Shown: positions 1 to 11,616, counted from the first letter of the stretch. The stretch is 64,000 nucleotides of DNA from Rhopalosiphum padi (GCF_020882245.1 NC_083598.1:4147178-4211177); one strand, 5' to 3'. The notes: generated by a model not told the origin, from the letters alone. Program-made: numbers and translations.

Positions 1-599
1 TGTCCTTTATAAACTCAAAAACTACTGGACCGTTTTCAATATAAGTAATATAAATAGATTCCTTGAGACCCGGAGTGTTTATAACTTATTTTTTTCAATC
101 CCTAGAGGTTGATATGAGGTATGAATGTATGATCATATTATATGAATTTATTTTTGGCTCACGAAAATCGAAGGTTTTTGTTTATTTAAATAATTGTAAT
201 TGATTATAGATTATATTATTATATAGTTATTAGTAAATATGGTATATAGCATAAACATTTTTTTAACAAATATATTAAAAAAAAAAAAACATCTTAAGAC
301 TAATGAACAAAATAACAATTTGATTGCTTTATTGAGTTTAATGATTTGCTTTCTAAATAAATTATGGACATATTATGTTTAATATAAGTATATAAAAACG
401 AATACCAGTCTTAAGGATATTGTAGGATTTACATCTGTAGATTTTTTGGTTGTACCTACATTAAAATATGTCCAGAACTATTAAGTAGAAAATCAATCAT
501 TGTTATTGTGTTTGTATTATGTATTTCATCTGAAGTTATAAATGGAAGTCTATAAATGATAAAAATAAGTACTAATTAATAAATTCTAACCCGGGCCAG
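1..599. other. AT-rich non-coding stretch
   Basis: No supported gene. The stretch is AT-rich with short poly(A) tracts, such as the one near 280. It ends in a small GC-richer patch at about 590-612 that precedes a possible microexon. No terminal inverted repeats or tandem array were seen. Confidence 0.5.
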
Positions 600-634
600 T
601 CGCGAGTCGGGTAACACGCACTACCACAGCTATA
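600..634 (+). CDS. possible 35-nt microexon
   Basis: The segment is preceded by CCAG at 596-599 and followed by GTAAGTAT, a consensus donor. One frame stays open (R-E-S-G-N-T-H-Y-H-S-Y); the others contain a stop or are less protein-like. The upstream pyrimidine tract is weak, which argues against it. No family is recognised. It may be a chance pairing of splice-like signals. Confidence 0.17.
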
Positions 635-1536
635 GTAAGTATATAATATATAAATTATTCTGCGATGTGTACCTATAATAAAACTATATTATGTTATTAT
701 GCAAAACACTCGTATTTTAATAAGTTCCGGAACGTTCGGTTTCATCTATATAGTTAATTACATTTAAGTCTCTGGGCGTACATAGTATGTACTGTATGTC
801 TGCATCCAATGTGTTTCCAGAAGATATGTTCGTCAAAATAATATGAAAATGTTAGACATTATAATTATTATAAGTCGAATGTTATTTTATACTTTTTATA
901 CTATTATTTTAAACACCTGCAGTCTATGTAATAATAAATTATTGATAACCGACGATCGTCTTATCGAATAACATTATGTATAGGCACTACAGTTTATTAT
1001 AATAATATTTCGAGAACGGTGTTAAGGTTCTCATCGATGTCATCATCGCCACAAGTATAATAAGTAAATGTTACGAAACCGTTCGGGTATTATAATATTA
1101 AAACAATATATCTGAAGAAGTCTGAACTCGAATTTGTAACTCTGGTGACTATAATTGTGAGGATTTACAACAATGTATTATAACAATTAAAAATTATTAT
1201 AATATTGTAATCGGGTACTATAGTGTATAGGAACTCTCGTTTCCCTTAAACAAATACACTCGACGGCAAACAGTCGTACACACAACTCACACACTTGACA
1301 CCAAGGTTCGTCGCGGTGTATATATCGTCCGACTGCAGCGCGTAGTAGAAAATTTACGAATGAATTTCATCGGAACACCTAAGTATACATATACGGCGCT
1401 CACTCGTATATTATAATGAAAATTTTAAACAAATATTGCCTCATTATACACATATTATTTGTATGCCCTCGACGGCGGACCGAAACAATATATATAGGTA
1501 TCAAAGATAAATCAGCCGCAGTGGCACACGATTAAT
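635..1536. other. non-coding stretch
   Basis: No gene was identified. A more balanced patch at about 1230-1390, with several CG dinucleotides, has stops in all frames within 25 codons or so. The rest is AT-rich with TATA-like words. Confidence 0.45.
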
Positions 1537-1731
1537 TCAGCGCAACACTATAATATTGTCTTTTACTATGTATCTATTATTACTATTACTATTGCTATTG
1601 GAATCCGATATTGGTACATTGATAATGTTTACTTTCGACAGCTTGTGCTCAACGTACTTCCCGGCTGCTGCAATCCGTTCGTCCTCGCACGCCGAGGTGA
1701 CAATAATCGATTTTACGAACTTTTTGTTCAT
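1537..1731 (-). CDS. small ORF, unknown 64-aa protein or first exon
   Basis: An ATG ORF of 64 codons with protein-like codon use in its first half and a favourable AAAATGAAC start context. The N-terminal part (MNKKFVKSIIVTSACEDER...) carries mixed charged and hydrophobic residues followed by an Ala-rich and Lys-rich helix-like section. The second half becomes a low-complexity Ser-Asn run from a trinucleotide repeat. A GTAAAC donor-like site lies after KLSK, so the true exon could end before the Ser-Asn run. No family is recognised. The complementary strand is also open but is dominated by Leu repeats and is the less credible reading. It could be a first exon of a minus-strand gene running left out of the window, or chance. 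Confidence 0.33.
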   Translation of the reverse strand: MNKKFVKSIIVTSACEDERIAAAGKYVEHKLSKVNIINVPISDSNSNSNSNNRYIVKDNIIVLR

Positions 1732-1825
1732 TTTAAGAATTTAACGATTTTATCAGGCACAACTTTAATATTAAATATATTTATTAAAATTAAACGGTAT
1801 TATTGAAATCGTTTCATAAATCTAA

Positions 1826-1834
1826 GGGGGGGGG
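1826..1834. repeat. poly(G) run of nine
   Basis: Nine consecutive G residues on the plus strand followed by AGG, in an otherwise AT-rich context. Similar runs occur at 47417-47426 (ten G) and 11149-11158 (ten C). Confidence 0.85.
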
Positions 1835-2200
1835 AGGTCGTCAGTTAATTGACTAAAATAAATAGCGTTCACCGTCCACTTGAAAAATAATTAGTGGTAT
1901 ATAAAATAATATGTTAAAATACCTATAAATTACCGATAAATTAGTTTTGATACTCTTTATGAAGTCACGGCCATAGAGTAGGAGGTATCTAGGTAAAAAG
2001 AGAATATTCATTTTTTTGTAAAGCAGGAAAAAAATAAATAGCGAAGAAGAACGGAGATTAATGCTTTAAAATATAATTGTAATATTAATTCACATAATAT
2101 TTGTACTAATTGCAGTACTATCGGATTAAACAATCAATTTTATTTCTACTTACCCATATTATGTACTTATGTCTATTTTATTTATTTTTTTTTTTTTTAG

Positions 2201-2438
2201 AGGGGAGTTTTATGAGGGCGGGTGGTTAAAAGAAATAAAAACCACACCTGAAACAAGACTCTTGCGTACGTCTATGGTCACGACCAAGTCAAGAACTAAT
2301 AATAATAATTTTACAACGACCGAATCATGGAGTCAACATTGGCTACAACGCCTATTTCATACGACACTAGCTATCATAATATTGTTTATTATTATGATTA
2401 CATTACCTTATCTGAGCTATTGTTTTCAGTGTATATAG
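2201..2438 (+). CDS. candidate terminal exon, C-terminal hydrophobic tail
   Basis: A strong 3' splice site (about 18 T then AG, ending at 2200) is followed by 79 open codons in AT-rich DNA to a TAG at 2436-2438. With the acceptor after 2200, the first base completes a split codon (phase 2). The protein starts GEFYEGGWLKEIK, continues through a Thr/Ser/Asn-rich linker of about 30 residues (TTKSRTNNNNFTTTESW), then HWLQRLFHT and a hydrophobic stretch of about 20 residues (LAIIILFIIMITLPYL) six residues from the C-terminus. An AATAAA signal lies at 2525-2530, about 87 nt past the stop. The design, a polar linker followed by a C-terminal hydrophobic segment, fits a tail anchor, single-pass tail or GPI-attachment signal of a surface protein. 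The family is not recognised. Upstream exons must lie before 2200 or outside the window. Long open frame plus acceptor plus polyadenylation signal make this one of the better candidates. Confidence 0.52.
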
Positions 2439-5400
2439 TTACGTAGTTATAACATTATAAAAAATATGTTTCCGCGCTTCGTGCGTGCATTCAGTTCTTC
2501 TTGACGGCTGTACGGAAAGAACGTAATAAACCTATCCATAAATAATGTGTATTATTATAGTGAACACTTCACACACTCGATGACATACGCGTCTCGCGCA
2601 TCTCACTTCGACTATTATATTATACAGTGTACTGGCGATGTATGGGGTTGGAAGTTTGGTTTAGTTATTGTTTTCACGGTAGGCATTTATACTTTAATAA
2701 TTGATTGTAACAACTAGGTATATAATAACAATATATACATCGATAATTCGACATCGTAAAACAAAAATGACTCCGTATCTGCTAGTGCGTGTGTGTATGT
2801 GTTAACACTAATTTACTGTATACACTGTATACAGTTATTTTTGTGAGTCCAAATAGTCCAATAAAATTGTGGTATCTTCGTCCCGTGAGGAATCCAAAAT
2901 TAGTAGCTTATAATGCTTACATAGGTACTACCAAGTAAATATTAGTAGTAGGTGCGTTATTATAAATTAAACAATTATAAAGAATAAAAGCGATATAATA
3001 AATTAATAACTATATCAACGAGTTGATCTCTCTTTTCTGGACGATATTCACTCGATATTATACCTTTTTAGGTTTTAAATTTTTTGAATTTTTGAACCAT
3101 TTGTAAAAATTTGCCATTTTAGACTTTTTTTACTTGTGTAGATAATACTTTTATTTATTAATCAAAAAGTTAGTATAAATTGAATATATGGTTTCTCAAA
3201 AGTTTTTCATGCAGTAATTTAAAAATATCAAAAATATTTTCACAATTAATATTTTACAAGCGTTTGAGTTGAAAATATTGACAAAATAGGATAGGTATTA
3301 TATAAAAAAAAAAAAATACTTAAAACATTTTAGTCATTTTGTTATGATTATTCTACAGATATTAATTTTAGAGACAATATAATACGTTTCACCGCATTAC
3401 GCAGATTATTATTATGTATTCACTATAATATTTTTGAATAGGTTAAGACGAATTTTAAGCTATAAATGAACCACAATATTGTATTCACTTGTCTTACACG
3501 TGGTACATCGATAAAGACTATTATAAGTTATAATTATAAATTATGCACCATGTTATTGGCAAAAATAAATTCAACCTATCAAATTAAGAAATTATTTGTA
3601 ATAATATAGAATATTATAATATGATAATGATATAATTATAAATGATATGATACAAGTTATCGATTTTTCTTTTTAAAATTATCCTTTTTTAATGACCCTG
3701 ATGACTATATTCACTGTATGAGATTATACTTCCTTTTTTTATTAGTGGTTATACGATAATCGTAATATTTTCCTGTAAAAGCTCGACAGTCATGTCATCA
3801 TTCTTCATATATAATATTATACTTATATCTATGGACAATAACTATACTATACAGCGAACCTGAATGTTATTTACTTTCTACCTACAGTTCCCGCTTATAT
3901 ATAGGTCAATGCATTACTTGCGTGTGTCTTCGTTTTGTCGGATATATACCTACGTATATTTTTTCAATGTTATACTTGGCGGAAATGAAAAATTTCTTAT
4001 AGAAACAACATATTATTAATTTTTTTTTTATCCGTGGGAAGTATTTCAATACAGTATTAAAATTGCAAATTATACAAAATTCTTTTATTTTTATATATAT
4101 ATAGTTTATTTTTAGTCTTAATTGTATTAATAAAAATTGACATTTTTGTTTATTTCGGCTATAGCAGAGGACTCGTTTCGTTTTCCGTTCTTACATATAG
4201 GTACATTTATACTGAGCTGTGCTTGCGGGTGGGAGATGTAAAATTCCTCAACGTATTTTTTTCTATTGATTATTTCTCATCATTTAATATTAAAACACAA
4301 ATTCATGTTTATGATTTTTTCTGTGATTTTTAACTTTTCATTTAAGTTAAGTTGATTGATAACAATACAATATATTGTAAAGTATCTAAAAAAAACATAT
4401 TTACCGCTATCACGGGGTTATTTACGTCAAGATATGATTATAATAAGTATAATAACATAATAATGTACAAATTTCCCTTACATACAATTAATGAAATATT
4501 ATAATAATTTACTGGAACCTGAAAATAAATTTAAAAACTTTATTATTATTTTTTTGCTACAACATATTGGTATGAGAATATTCTTAAATTAGAACCCTCC
4601 CTTTTTTTTAACGATTTATTATATTAATTAGGATTATTTATCTATTTATCAATATCTAATTAATAGTATTTATTATGTAATTTTATTCTAAATAAGCTAT
4701 TTTTCGTAGGTATTCACAAGTTTATGGATACCACCATCTATAATTATACTTTTTTATTAAATAAAAAAAAAATGAAAAACGTAAACTGCAAGTTTAATAT
4801 AAATGGTTATTAGAATTTAATTGGTTAGCTTACTCAGAAGTCAGAAGAGAAAATGGGGCCTATTATAAATATTATACAACTTTTGCTAAAGATGGTGGAA
4901 TAAATAATCAGTCTTAAGGACATTTTGTCAAAACCGCTTTTCATGCATGGAAAGAGGTTATTATTTAACGATAAGTAGGTATATAATATTTTTTTATTTT
5001 TCATAATAATTCATAGTTATACATATAAACATCTGCTATAGATGTTTAATTATTTTTGAAATCATTCAATTCCGAATTTATAATTTTGGACTTTGGTCCA
5101 TGTTTTTCAGGTAAAAATAATTTTACAAAAGTATTAAAAATGTACAATTTTTGTGGAACTTACAGTTTATATATTTTATAGCTTATGTTTTCATAATTTC
5201 ATAATTTAGATATTTGTATTAGTGTTTGCGTGAAATACTTGCTATAATAGAATAATTAATTAATTAATTAAATTAAATAATATATTAAATATTAACCCAA
5301 TAATATACATTATTATTTTAGTTATTAATTTGTATTATATATTTATTTATATTATATAGATACATGTTTATGTATTGTAATAAAACTATTTCATTCAGCA

Positions 5401-5767
5401 TTCTACATTTTACATTTTACATTTTTACATACATAGGATATTTTAAAATAATAAAATGTAAGTTAAGCCCAACAAGTTTTGGATATACGATATCAGTGCA
5501 TATCCGTGATATTTGCATATTAATTTAGAATACACGACTTTGGCTTAATAGTTAAAAATGATCTTACGTTTATATAATTCAAAACTCCGCAGGAAATGTT
5601 CTATTGGCAATTTTGGAATGTACATAATGCGTATATAAGTATATTATAATTTATAGTCAATGAATAAGTCGTTGTTAAAATAGCAAAATCAATATTCCTA
5701 ATGTAGGTACACAGTATTTAGCAATTTTTGTGACCGCTTTAAGGCACGGTTTACCTTGTGTAATTAG
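2439..5767. other. AT-rich non-coding stretch
   Basis: Contains the presumed 3' UTR of the preceding exon (AATAAA at 2525-2530). Otherwise it is AT-rich sequence with homopolymer runs, for example poly(A) near 3303-3316, and a short (TTAA)n run near 5253-5272. No ORF of note, no recognisable transposon ends and no RNA gene were seen. Confidence 0.5.
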
Positions 5768-5927
5768 TGATTACGAGCGATCAGTAATACTTAAATCCAC
5801 ATGGTATGATTATAATAATATGTGGATTTTGGGTGCAGTGTTTGTTTTATTACTATATCATCATTGGCCACAAACCTTATTTTGTAAATTTGTAATCATA
5901 TATTTTTGTGATTCGATTTTTTTTTAA
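5768..5927 (+). CDS. candidate tail-encoding terminal exon (copy 1)
   Basis: An acceptor-like TTACCTTGTGTAATTAG ends at 5767. The frame (phase 2 start) reads DYERSVILKSTWYDYNNMW, then a hydrophobic run (ILGAVFVLLLY), HHWPQ, more hydrophobic residues and TAA at 5925-5927. AATAAA follows at 5994-5999, a plausible polyadenylation signal. The core S-T-W-Y-x-Y...W-I-L-G-A-V resembles the segment at 7893-7935 at both nucleotide and protein level, with several differences at third positions, which supports this reading frame. The likely role, inferred only, is an alternative C-terminal membrane tail for one gene. The family is unknown. It lacks a start codon, so it cannot be a free-standing gene. 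Confidence 0.38.
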
Positions 5928-7472
5928 ATTTAAAATATGATAATTTTAAATTTAAATGATTTAATTGTTAATTATAGTTTACAATCTTTATAAAATAAAT
6001 ACGATACGTACAATAAGTAAATGTGATATGAGGGAAGGAGTCAGGAAGCATGCGTGGAGAAGTCGCCCAGTGGCTGCACTCCAGATCTTCTATACTTAGA
6101 TAGTTAGATATAGTTATGCATACAAGATGTGCTATAGAGTAGAAATTTCAAAAATAATACTCATATTTTTATTGTCATCATTCGTCAATTTTATGTTAAC
6201 GCAGTACTCATTCGTGAATAAAAAAAATAATTATATCATAGGAATAATTAATAAACACTTTAGATATATCATACAGTCATATTATAGGCATGCAAACAAT
6301 ATAATATATATCAATCATAACTTACAATATTATAAAATTAGACAATTTCGTTTTGAACGAATATGATATTACGTATTTTATACTTAATTTTATAACAATT
6401 ATAGGTCACTACAATCTACAAACATTGTTAAAAAAAATTCAATTTTCTATACAAATCTAATAAAAAGTTTTTTAAAAAAAACTCTTGCTATCCAAAAACT
6501 ATTTTTATATTATTATTTGTTATAACCGCGCGTAAGCCTCTATCTCCAAAAGAAAATTCGAAATTAACTTTTGAGTTTTGACGTTATCTTTATACTTTAT
6601 TATTATCATTTTTTTTTTGTATTTTAATAAAATCAAAACGTCATTTGAGAACATTTTCTTCAGTACACACATTGATTTATTATGTTATGTTCGGTAAAAG
6701 TAAACGGATGTGAACTTCCTGATTTCCACTATAGTGTAGACGGAATTGTCAAGTGAAATGGTAATTAACAATTAACTATTCTAAATGACATAAATTACAA
6801 TTGCATGTTACACAATTATTTGGGCAATAAATTTCCAAAAAAACAACTGTTACAGCTTATATTATTTAAAAAAAAAACTAATGAAACATGAATTATTTTC
6901 TGTGCTTGTTATTTAGTTTGGAATAAACGATCTATTTGCATAAGCTACAATTGACGTTTGTTATTCCTTTATTGTTCTGAAGCCGTTTTGTGTGTATAAA
7001 TTAAACGGATCAACAATAACACACAATCTATAATTTCAAGTGCTGTCACTCAATCCGAAAAAAACCGACAAAACATATTTACGAGTAACACAGAATTTCA
7101 AATATTTCTATTGGGCTATTGCGTTTGTATAATATATTATATAGGAAATACAGGTAAAATGCCACACAGTATAATATATATACCTATGGGCAATATAGTA
7201 CAAATAATATTATTCATGTAGGTTAATATATTATTATATCGCACAATATACACTGTCTGCAGTCTGTATTACTGTTTGTATTGTATAACAAATCGAACAA
7301 ATTGAAAGCCAACAAGTGCGACGTCAAGATTATAACGATTCATCTACTTGCAACGTGAATGTTTTGAAAAAATGTGCTGACAACAGTTGTTTGGTCGTTG
7401 TTACATAAACTTAAGAGGATGCCACCGCACAACTAGCATAATATAATTTGTGCGTTGTCCCCGTCTTACACA
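5928..7472. other. AT-rich non-coding stretch
   Basis: Includes the probable 3' UTR of the preceding segment (AATAAA at 5994-5999). The rest has poly(A) and poly(T) runs and no credible ORF. The ATG-like frame at 6127-6366 is AT-driven, contains many Ile, Asn and Tyr codons and has no splice support. Confidence 0.45.
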
Positions 7473-7595
7473 ATGGTAAGTTTGGGTTCAGCCGAGCCAA
7501 TTTGTTGTTGTTATCCTATGGCTGGCAATATGTTTGATGTACCCAATTGCGCTGGTGTTCTGTATTTTTTGTACTTGAGAATATCAGTATACTGA
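7473..7595 (+). CDS. small ORF, 40 aa, Cys-containing
   Basis: An ATG ORF reading MVSLGSAEPICCCYPMAGN, then FDVPNCAGV and a hydrophobic end, with stop TGA at 7593-7595. The start codon is immediately followed by GTAAGT, so the site could instead be a donor directly after an initiation codon. A triple-Cys cluster and a fourth Cys are present. No family is recognised. It lies about 280 nt upstream of the tail-like segment at 7876. Confidence 0.23.
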   Translation: MVSLGSAEPICCCYPMAGNMFDVPNCAGVLYFLYLRISVY

Positions 7596-7875
7596 GATAT
7601 GTCTATTCTTGATTAAAGGGTACCAGTCCGTATTATATTCGGAACATTTATCTTTGGTATATATTATAATATAACCATTAACCTGCAATAATATAGCTGA
7701 TAAACGATAACCAAATTTGCAATATTGACAGACCTAACGAGTCATATTATGTTAGTACGTCTGTAGTTGATGCATTACGGCAGCGTCGCAAAAATCACAA
7801 TTTTCCCGCGAGGGCATATAATATTATACAAAAATTGGTGTCCTCCACCTACCAACCGATTCACGTTGACCGCAG

Positions 7876-7979
7876 TACCGGAAAGACCCACTTCCGCGTG
7901 GTATACATATTATATTTGGATATTGGGTACCGTATTATATATTGTATTATCGGTTGGTATTATATTCTGTGTTATATAG
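7876..7979 (+). CDS. candidate tail-encoding exon (copy 2)
   Basis: Follows an acceptor-like CACGTTGACCGCAG ending at 7875. The frame reads PERPTSAWYTYYIW, then a hydrophobic stretch (ILGTVLYIVLSVGIIFCVI) and TAG at 7977-7979. The stop abuts GTAAGTAG, a consensus donor, so the segment is flanked by signals on both sides. It resembles 5796-5840: both have TCC-x-C-x-TGGTAT and TGGAT-x-TTGGGT, and share W-Y-x-Y and W-I-L-G-[AT]-V. A second frame is also open (TGKTHFRVVYILYLDIGYR) and would read through the donor, so the frame is not certain. Possibly one of a set of alternative C-terminal exons. The family is not recognised. Confidence 0.33.
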
Positions 7980-8005
7980 GTAAGTAGTGACATATGGCCA
8001 ATCTC

Positions 8006-8191
8006 TCAAGCGGGGCATCTCAAATTTCTCAGCGACAAACGGAGATTTGCATAGGTAATAATACCTATATAGGTACATATATTAAAATATGTTAAATTGT
8101 AACAATCGGCTTCCGGCCGATACAGACTGAACGTGCGTGTAACGAGGTGCAGAAAAATACTTACCACGTTTTTATAACACGCGGTTAACAT
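8006..8191 (-). CDS. small ORF of 61 aa, unknown
   Basis: An ATG ORF, MLTACYKNV then VSIFLHLVTRTFSLY..., ending in an Arg/Leu-rich tail. A consensus donor (GTAAGTAT) lies in phase 0 directly after codon 9, so it could be a short first coding exon (MLTACYKNV) rather than a 61-aa protein. No signal peptide is evident, and no family is recognised. Confidence 0.22.
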   Translation of the reverse strand: MLTACYKNVVSIFLHLVTRTFSLYRPEADCYNLTYFNICTYIGIITYANLRLSLRNLRCPA

Positions 8192-9473
8192 ATAGTGGGC
8201 CGTTTAGTAAACGCCGATATATTGGTGGTGGGGAGGCGTGAAGGCGCGAGTTGATATTTTTGCGGGTGGTAAACTACAGCCGCAGCCGTGACGAATTCAG
8301 TGAATATATAATATACACAAATTTATGTTTACATATATTATACATATATATATATACCTACATGTTTTACGTATACTACAGATTGTCTGGCAAACATCTA
8401 TGCCACCAAGAGTTTTAAGATGAAAGTCAATGCTCGTGGGTTATATACATATGCATATAATATACTCAGTGGCGTGTTGTAAAACTCGCGGCGACCCTAT
8501 AGTAGGTAGTGGCGAATGGCGATGTTATGATGTTAAAAAGAATCTAATAGTCTTACTACTCTTACTACTTGTAAATTTATTTGAATAATAAACTTAGTCG
8601 TATAGACCTTATAGTCTTCGGTTGAGCGAACTTGTCGTTGACTTGATTTCCTCTAGATTGAATTGTCGTGCCCGCTTATTTTTAAAGGAAATAATGTGGG
8701 AAATAATAATATTAATAAACCGTTTAGATGTTCTTCTGCCATAATACTTTGCAAATAATTTATTATCATTTTAAATTTCGAGAATAATCGTTTTGCTACT
8801 GCTAATGTAATGAGTTATGAGTAATGTCAAGAATAAAATAAAATAAGTGCATATTAATTCAAACAGGGTAGGCCAATGCAAGTGGAGCCAGAGGAGGATG
8901 TTTAATTAATAACATTTCTGCAAATTCTTTTCATTGTTTTGGTTTGATACTTTGATCAATATGACATCCTTAACGGTATAATATCTAGTATCTGCAGAAA
9001 AATATATTGGTCATATTTTTTTTTTTTTGTATTTCTGCTGACTTGTATTGTTTTGAATAAATATCACCGCAGTACTATTTGTTATTTTTAGGTTTTAAAT
9101 TTCTTTAATTTATTTTTGACGTACTTTTTCTCAAAATTAAAAAAAATTTTAGACCTCAGTCTAAATACATTACTGATTATACTGTTAGATAGAACCTTTC
9201 ACTTATATGTGCTGTTTTCATATTTTTGTGTTTTTTTCGATATTTTAATTTTATAGTAAGTTATTAAGTGTACAACATAACTCTACAATTTAAAAATGCT
9301 CATAAAGTCATAAATCACACAAAATTAAAATATTGAAAAAAATTTCTACCAAACACAAAAATATTATAATATTGTTCAATAATAGGTAAATCTAATCTAA
9401 TATTAAAACTAATAATGCTAAATGAGAACGTAAATTTAATATGATGCAAATTTGTAAAACGGAGACAACACAC
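8192..9473. other. non-coding stretch
   Basis: A GC-richer patch at 8190-8290 and a CAGTGGCGTG word at 8469 resemble the ends of short insect transposons, but no partner end was found. The rest is AT-rich without credible ORFs. Confidence 0.4.
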
Positions 9474-9643
9474 CTGGGCAAATGTGATGGGCTTAGCGTA
9501 TGGCATTTGATTTTTGATTCACGATAGAAACCAGAAAACCGATAACAGCAACCCCACGAATCATGGGTCGGAGAGGGCGTCAGTGCAATCTCCGACAGAT
9601 TTAAATAATTTCCACGCGTATTTATTTTTTCTTTATCGCGCAT
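9474..9643 (-). CDS. candidate exon ending in CAG|GTGTGT donor
   Basis: From the first ATG the frame reads MRDKEKINTRGNYLNLSEIA, then TPSPTHDSWGCCYRFSGFY and HTLSPSHLPR, up to a CAG|GTGTGT donor at 9474/9473. Composition is balanced and includes Cys, Trp, Pro and charged residues, unlike the neighbouring AT-driven frames. Past the donor the frame stays open into a more hydrophobic section, so the exon end is uncertain. No domain is recognised. Confidence 0.28.
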
Positions 9644-9655
9644 ACCGTAAAACAA

Positions 9656-10379
9656 TTGTTATTGATAAATCGCCGTGAATAAGCGTAAATTATTATTCGC
9701 CGAAAATAGTCCGCGATGATATTATTCAAGTACGAAAATATTGTTTTGTGCGCGCATAAATTGTTCACAAGTTCTATACATTATTAATTAAAAATAAGTT
9801 TACAAATAGTTAATAATAATTTCAAATGTCAATAGATTAGTTTTTTATAAATAATTTTAACCATACATACAATTGATAAATAAAATAATACATAAAAAAA
9901 AAATGAAGCAAAATGTAATTAAGTATTTTTGTCGGGTACAAGGACGTAAGAAGAAGGAATAACATTTTAATAATATATACAGCGTGAATGAATGATAATT
10001 GTTTGAACGAAAAATGGTAAACCAGCAAAAGTTCATCACAAAACCAATTAGGGCAATATTATTCATAAATTCATTCAACTCTAAACTCTTTTTTGTCGAA
10101 AACAACAATATTCTTATTGTATTCGATATCAAAAATATCAAAAAGAAGAAAATCGTCACCAACTGCCTTCTTTGAAAATTTCTCAGGAATATCCAAAATA
10201 AAATTTAAAGGATTTACATAATATGAGCATTTAGTTCAGTTTTGCGAACTCGTTGTATTGTTCTTTTCACGCTAGGGCTAGGTACCTACGCTGGGTAATT
10301 GACCTGCGACCGATAAGGGAACCTAAAAAAAAAAAGAAAGTGCATTTTATGCGCAGCATAGTTTTCAAATTATTATTTT
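9656..10379. other. AT-rich non-coding stretch
   Basis: No supported feature. Two overlapping minus-strand frames at 9837-10162 are open but are dominated by Phe, Ile, Leu and Tyr from poly(T)-rich DNA and have no splice support. Confidence 0.4.
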
Positions 10380-10600
10380 TTACGAACAATTATTGTCGTA
10401 TTTGAATAGTTGACAAGAGAAAAACCGTCGCGCGAACACAATTGACGTGGTGATACCAATCGACGACGACGGATGAGGCGCGTGTGTTTGGGCGCGCGCG
10501 AAAGGGGACGTGACTCGAGCGACGATGGTAGAAATATTATAATTTATACTATATAGCGACTGGTACATCATGGTCGCCGCCACTGCAACAGTGCATAATA
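10380..10600. other. CG-rich island
   Basis: A patch with many CG dinucleotides (GCGCGTG, GGCGCGCGCG, GACGACGACGG) in an AT-rich surround. A minus-strand frame from a double ATG is open across it, but its composition looks like that of a CG-rich non-coding island. It could be a promoter or 5' UTR. No TATA box and initiator pair could be fixed. Confidence 0.3.
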
Positions 10601-10659
10601 TTTACTGTACAATAATAATGCAATATGGAAATTATTATTATTATTTGTGTACTGTTTCA

Positions 10660-10705
10660 GCCGTATAGTCAAATTGAAAAATATCACACACGACACACAC
10701 TCACA
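10660..10705 (+). CDS. possible short terminal exon
   Basis: A very good acceptor (TTTGTGTACTGTTTCAG) is followed by 15 codons (PYSQIEKYHTRHTLT) and a TGA. A second frame is open to a TAG a few codons later. It is too short to judge, so the acceptor is the only real evidence. Confidence 0.17.
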
Positions 10706-10820
10706 TGAATAGAGGACTTCAGCGCAATAAAAAACCGATTTCCCCACCCCCGCGTCTCGTCTCGTGTATTTCGCATTGTTCTTGGCAAAAACAACGACAC
10801 TACCATATTAAGTGGCATTC

Positions 10821-10842
10821 GTGTGTGTGTGTGTGTGTGTGT
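10821..10842. repeat. (GT)n microsatellite
   Basis: About eleven GT units followed by a short (CGG)n run (TCGGCGGCGGCG). Confidence 0.9.
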
Positions 10843-11148
10843 CGGCGGCGGCGACGAAGTGCATAAAACATGTTTAAAAGAACCGGAAAACGTGTGTACA
10901 CATATATATTTATAATATATTATATACATATATTTATATATATATATATATACAGTATAATTGTATATTATGTGTATTGGTGTTCTATATGGATTCCGCG
11001 CGTGTATATACGACATGTAGTGTAATAATGGCCGTAGAGGCGTGACAAACGAGTTTATTATTTCTACTTATTATTATTATTATTTTATTGTTTTTTTTTT
11101 TCGAAAATTTTTATCGTCTCTTTCGGAGCTCGTAAAATCCAATCCGCT

Positions 11149-11158
11149 CCCCCCCCCC
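11149..11158. repeat. poly(C) run of ten
   Basis: Ten consecutive C residues on the plus strand, the complement type of the G runs at 1826 and 47417. Confidence 0.85.
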
Positions 11159-11319
11159 TCACTCGGAACAGTGGGATATTACACATATATATACACACAC
11201 ACATCGCACAAATCGATTTTCGGCAAATTTGTTCTGTACTTGAGTTTGTGGCGGCGGCGGCGGCGACTGTCTGGGATCTGTTTATTTTATTACGTTTCTA
11301 TTTTATCGTAGATGATAAT

Positions 11320-11361
11320 ACACACACACATACACACACACACACACAGACACACACACAT
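11320..11361. repeat. (AC)n microsatellite, interrupted
   Basis: An imperfect (AC)n array interrupted by T and G substitutions. A second (AC)n array lies at 11487-11523. Confidence 0.9.
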
Positions 11362-11486
11362 ACGCCATGTACTACACCGCCTGAGCACATGGGCGCCTCC
11401 TAATTTGGCCGATGATACTTCGTTTTCCTAGAACTATTATAACCGTTATGTAATAATATTGTAATATATGCAAAACTAAATCGTAT

Positions 11487-11523
11487 ACACACACACACAC
11501 ATACACACACACACACACACACA
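11487..11523. repeat. (AC)n microsatellite
   Basis: An (AC)n array with one AT interruption. With the arrays at 10821, 11320 and 11625 it forms a dense microsatellite cluster. Confidence 0.9.
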
Positions 11524-11616
11524 TGTGCCATTTTCATTGACTGTAACAGCAATCACGTGGTCGGATATGTTATCGATTTTTTTTTACGTCTCCCGTTTTC
11601 GCCTCTCACAACATAA

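Noticed and set aside
5738..5758. TAAGGCACGGTTTACC, similar to the start of miR-124
   Set aside because: The match fails after TAAGGCACG and no complementary arm lies nearby to form a hairpin.
10684..11016. 110-codon minus-strand ORF
   Set aside because: Runs through (GT)n and (TA)n repeats giving Thr-His and Tyr-Ile runs; no support outside the repeats.
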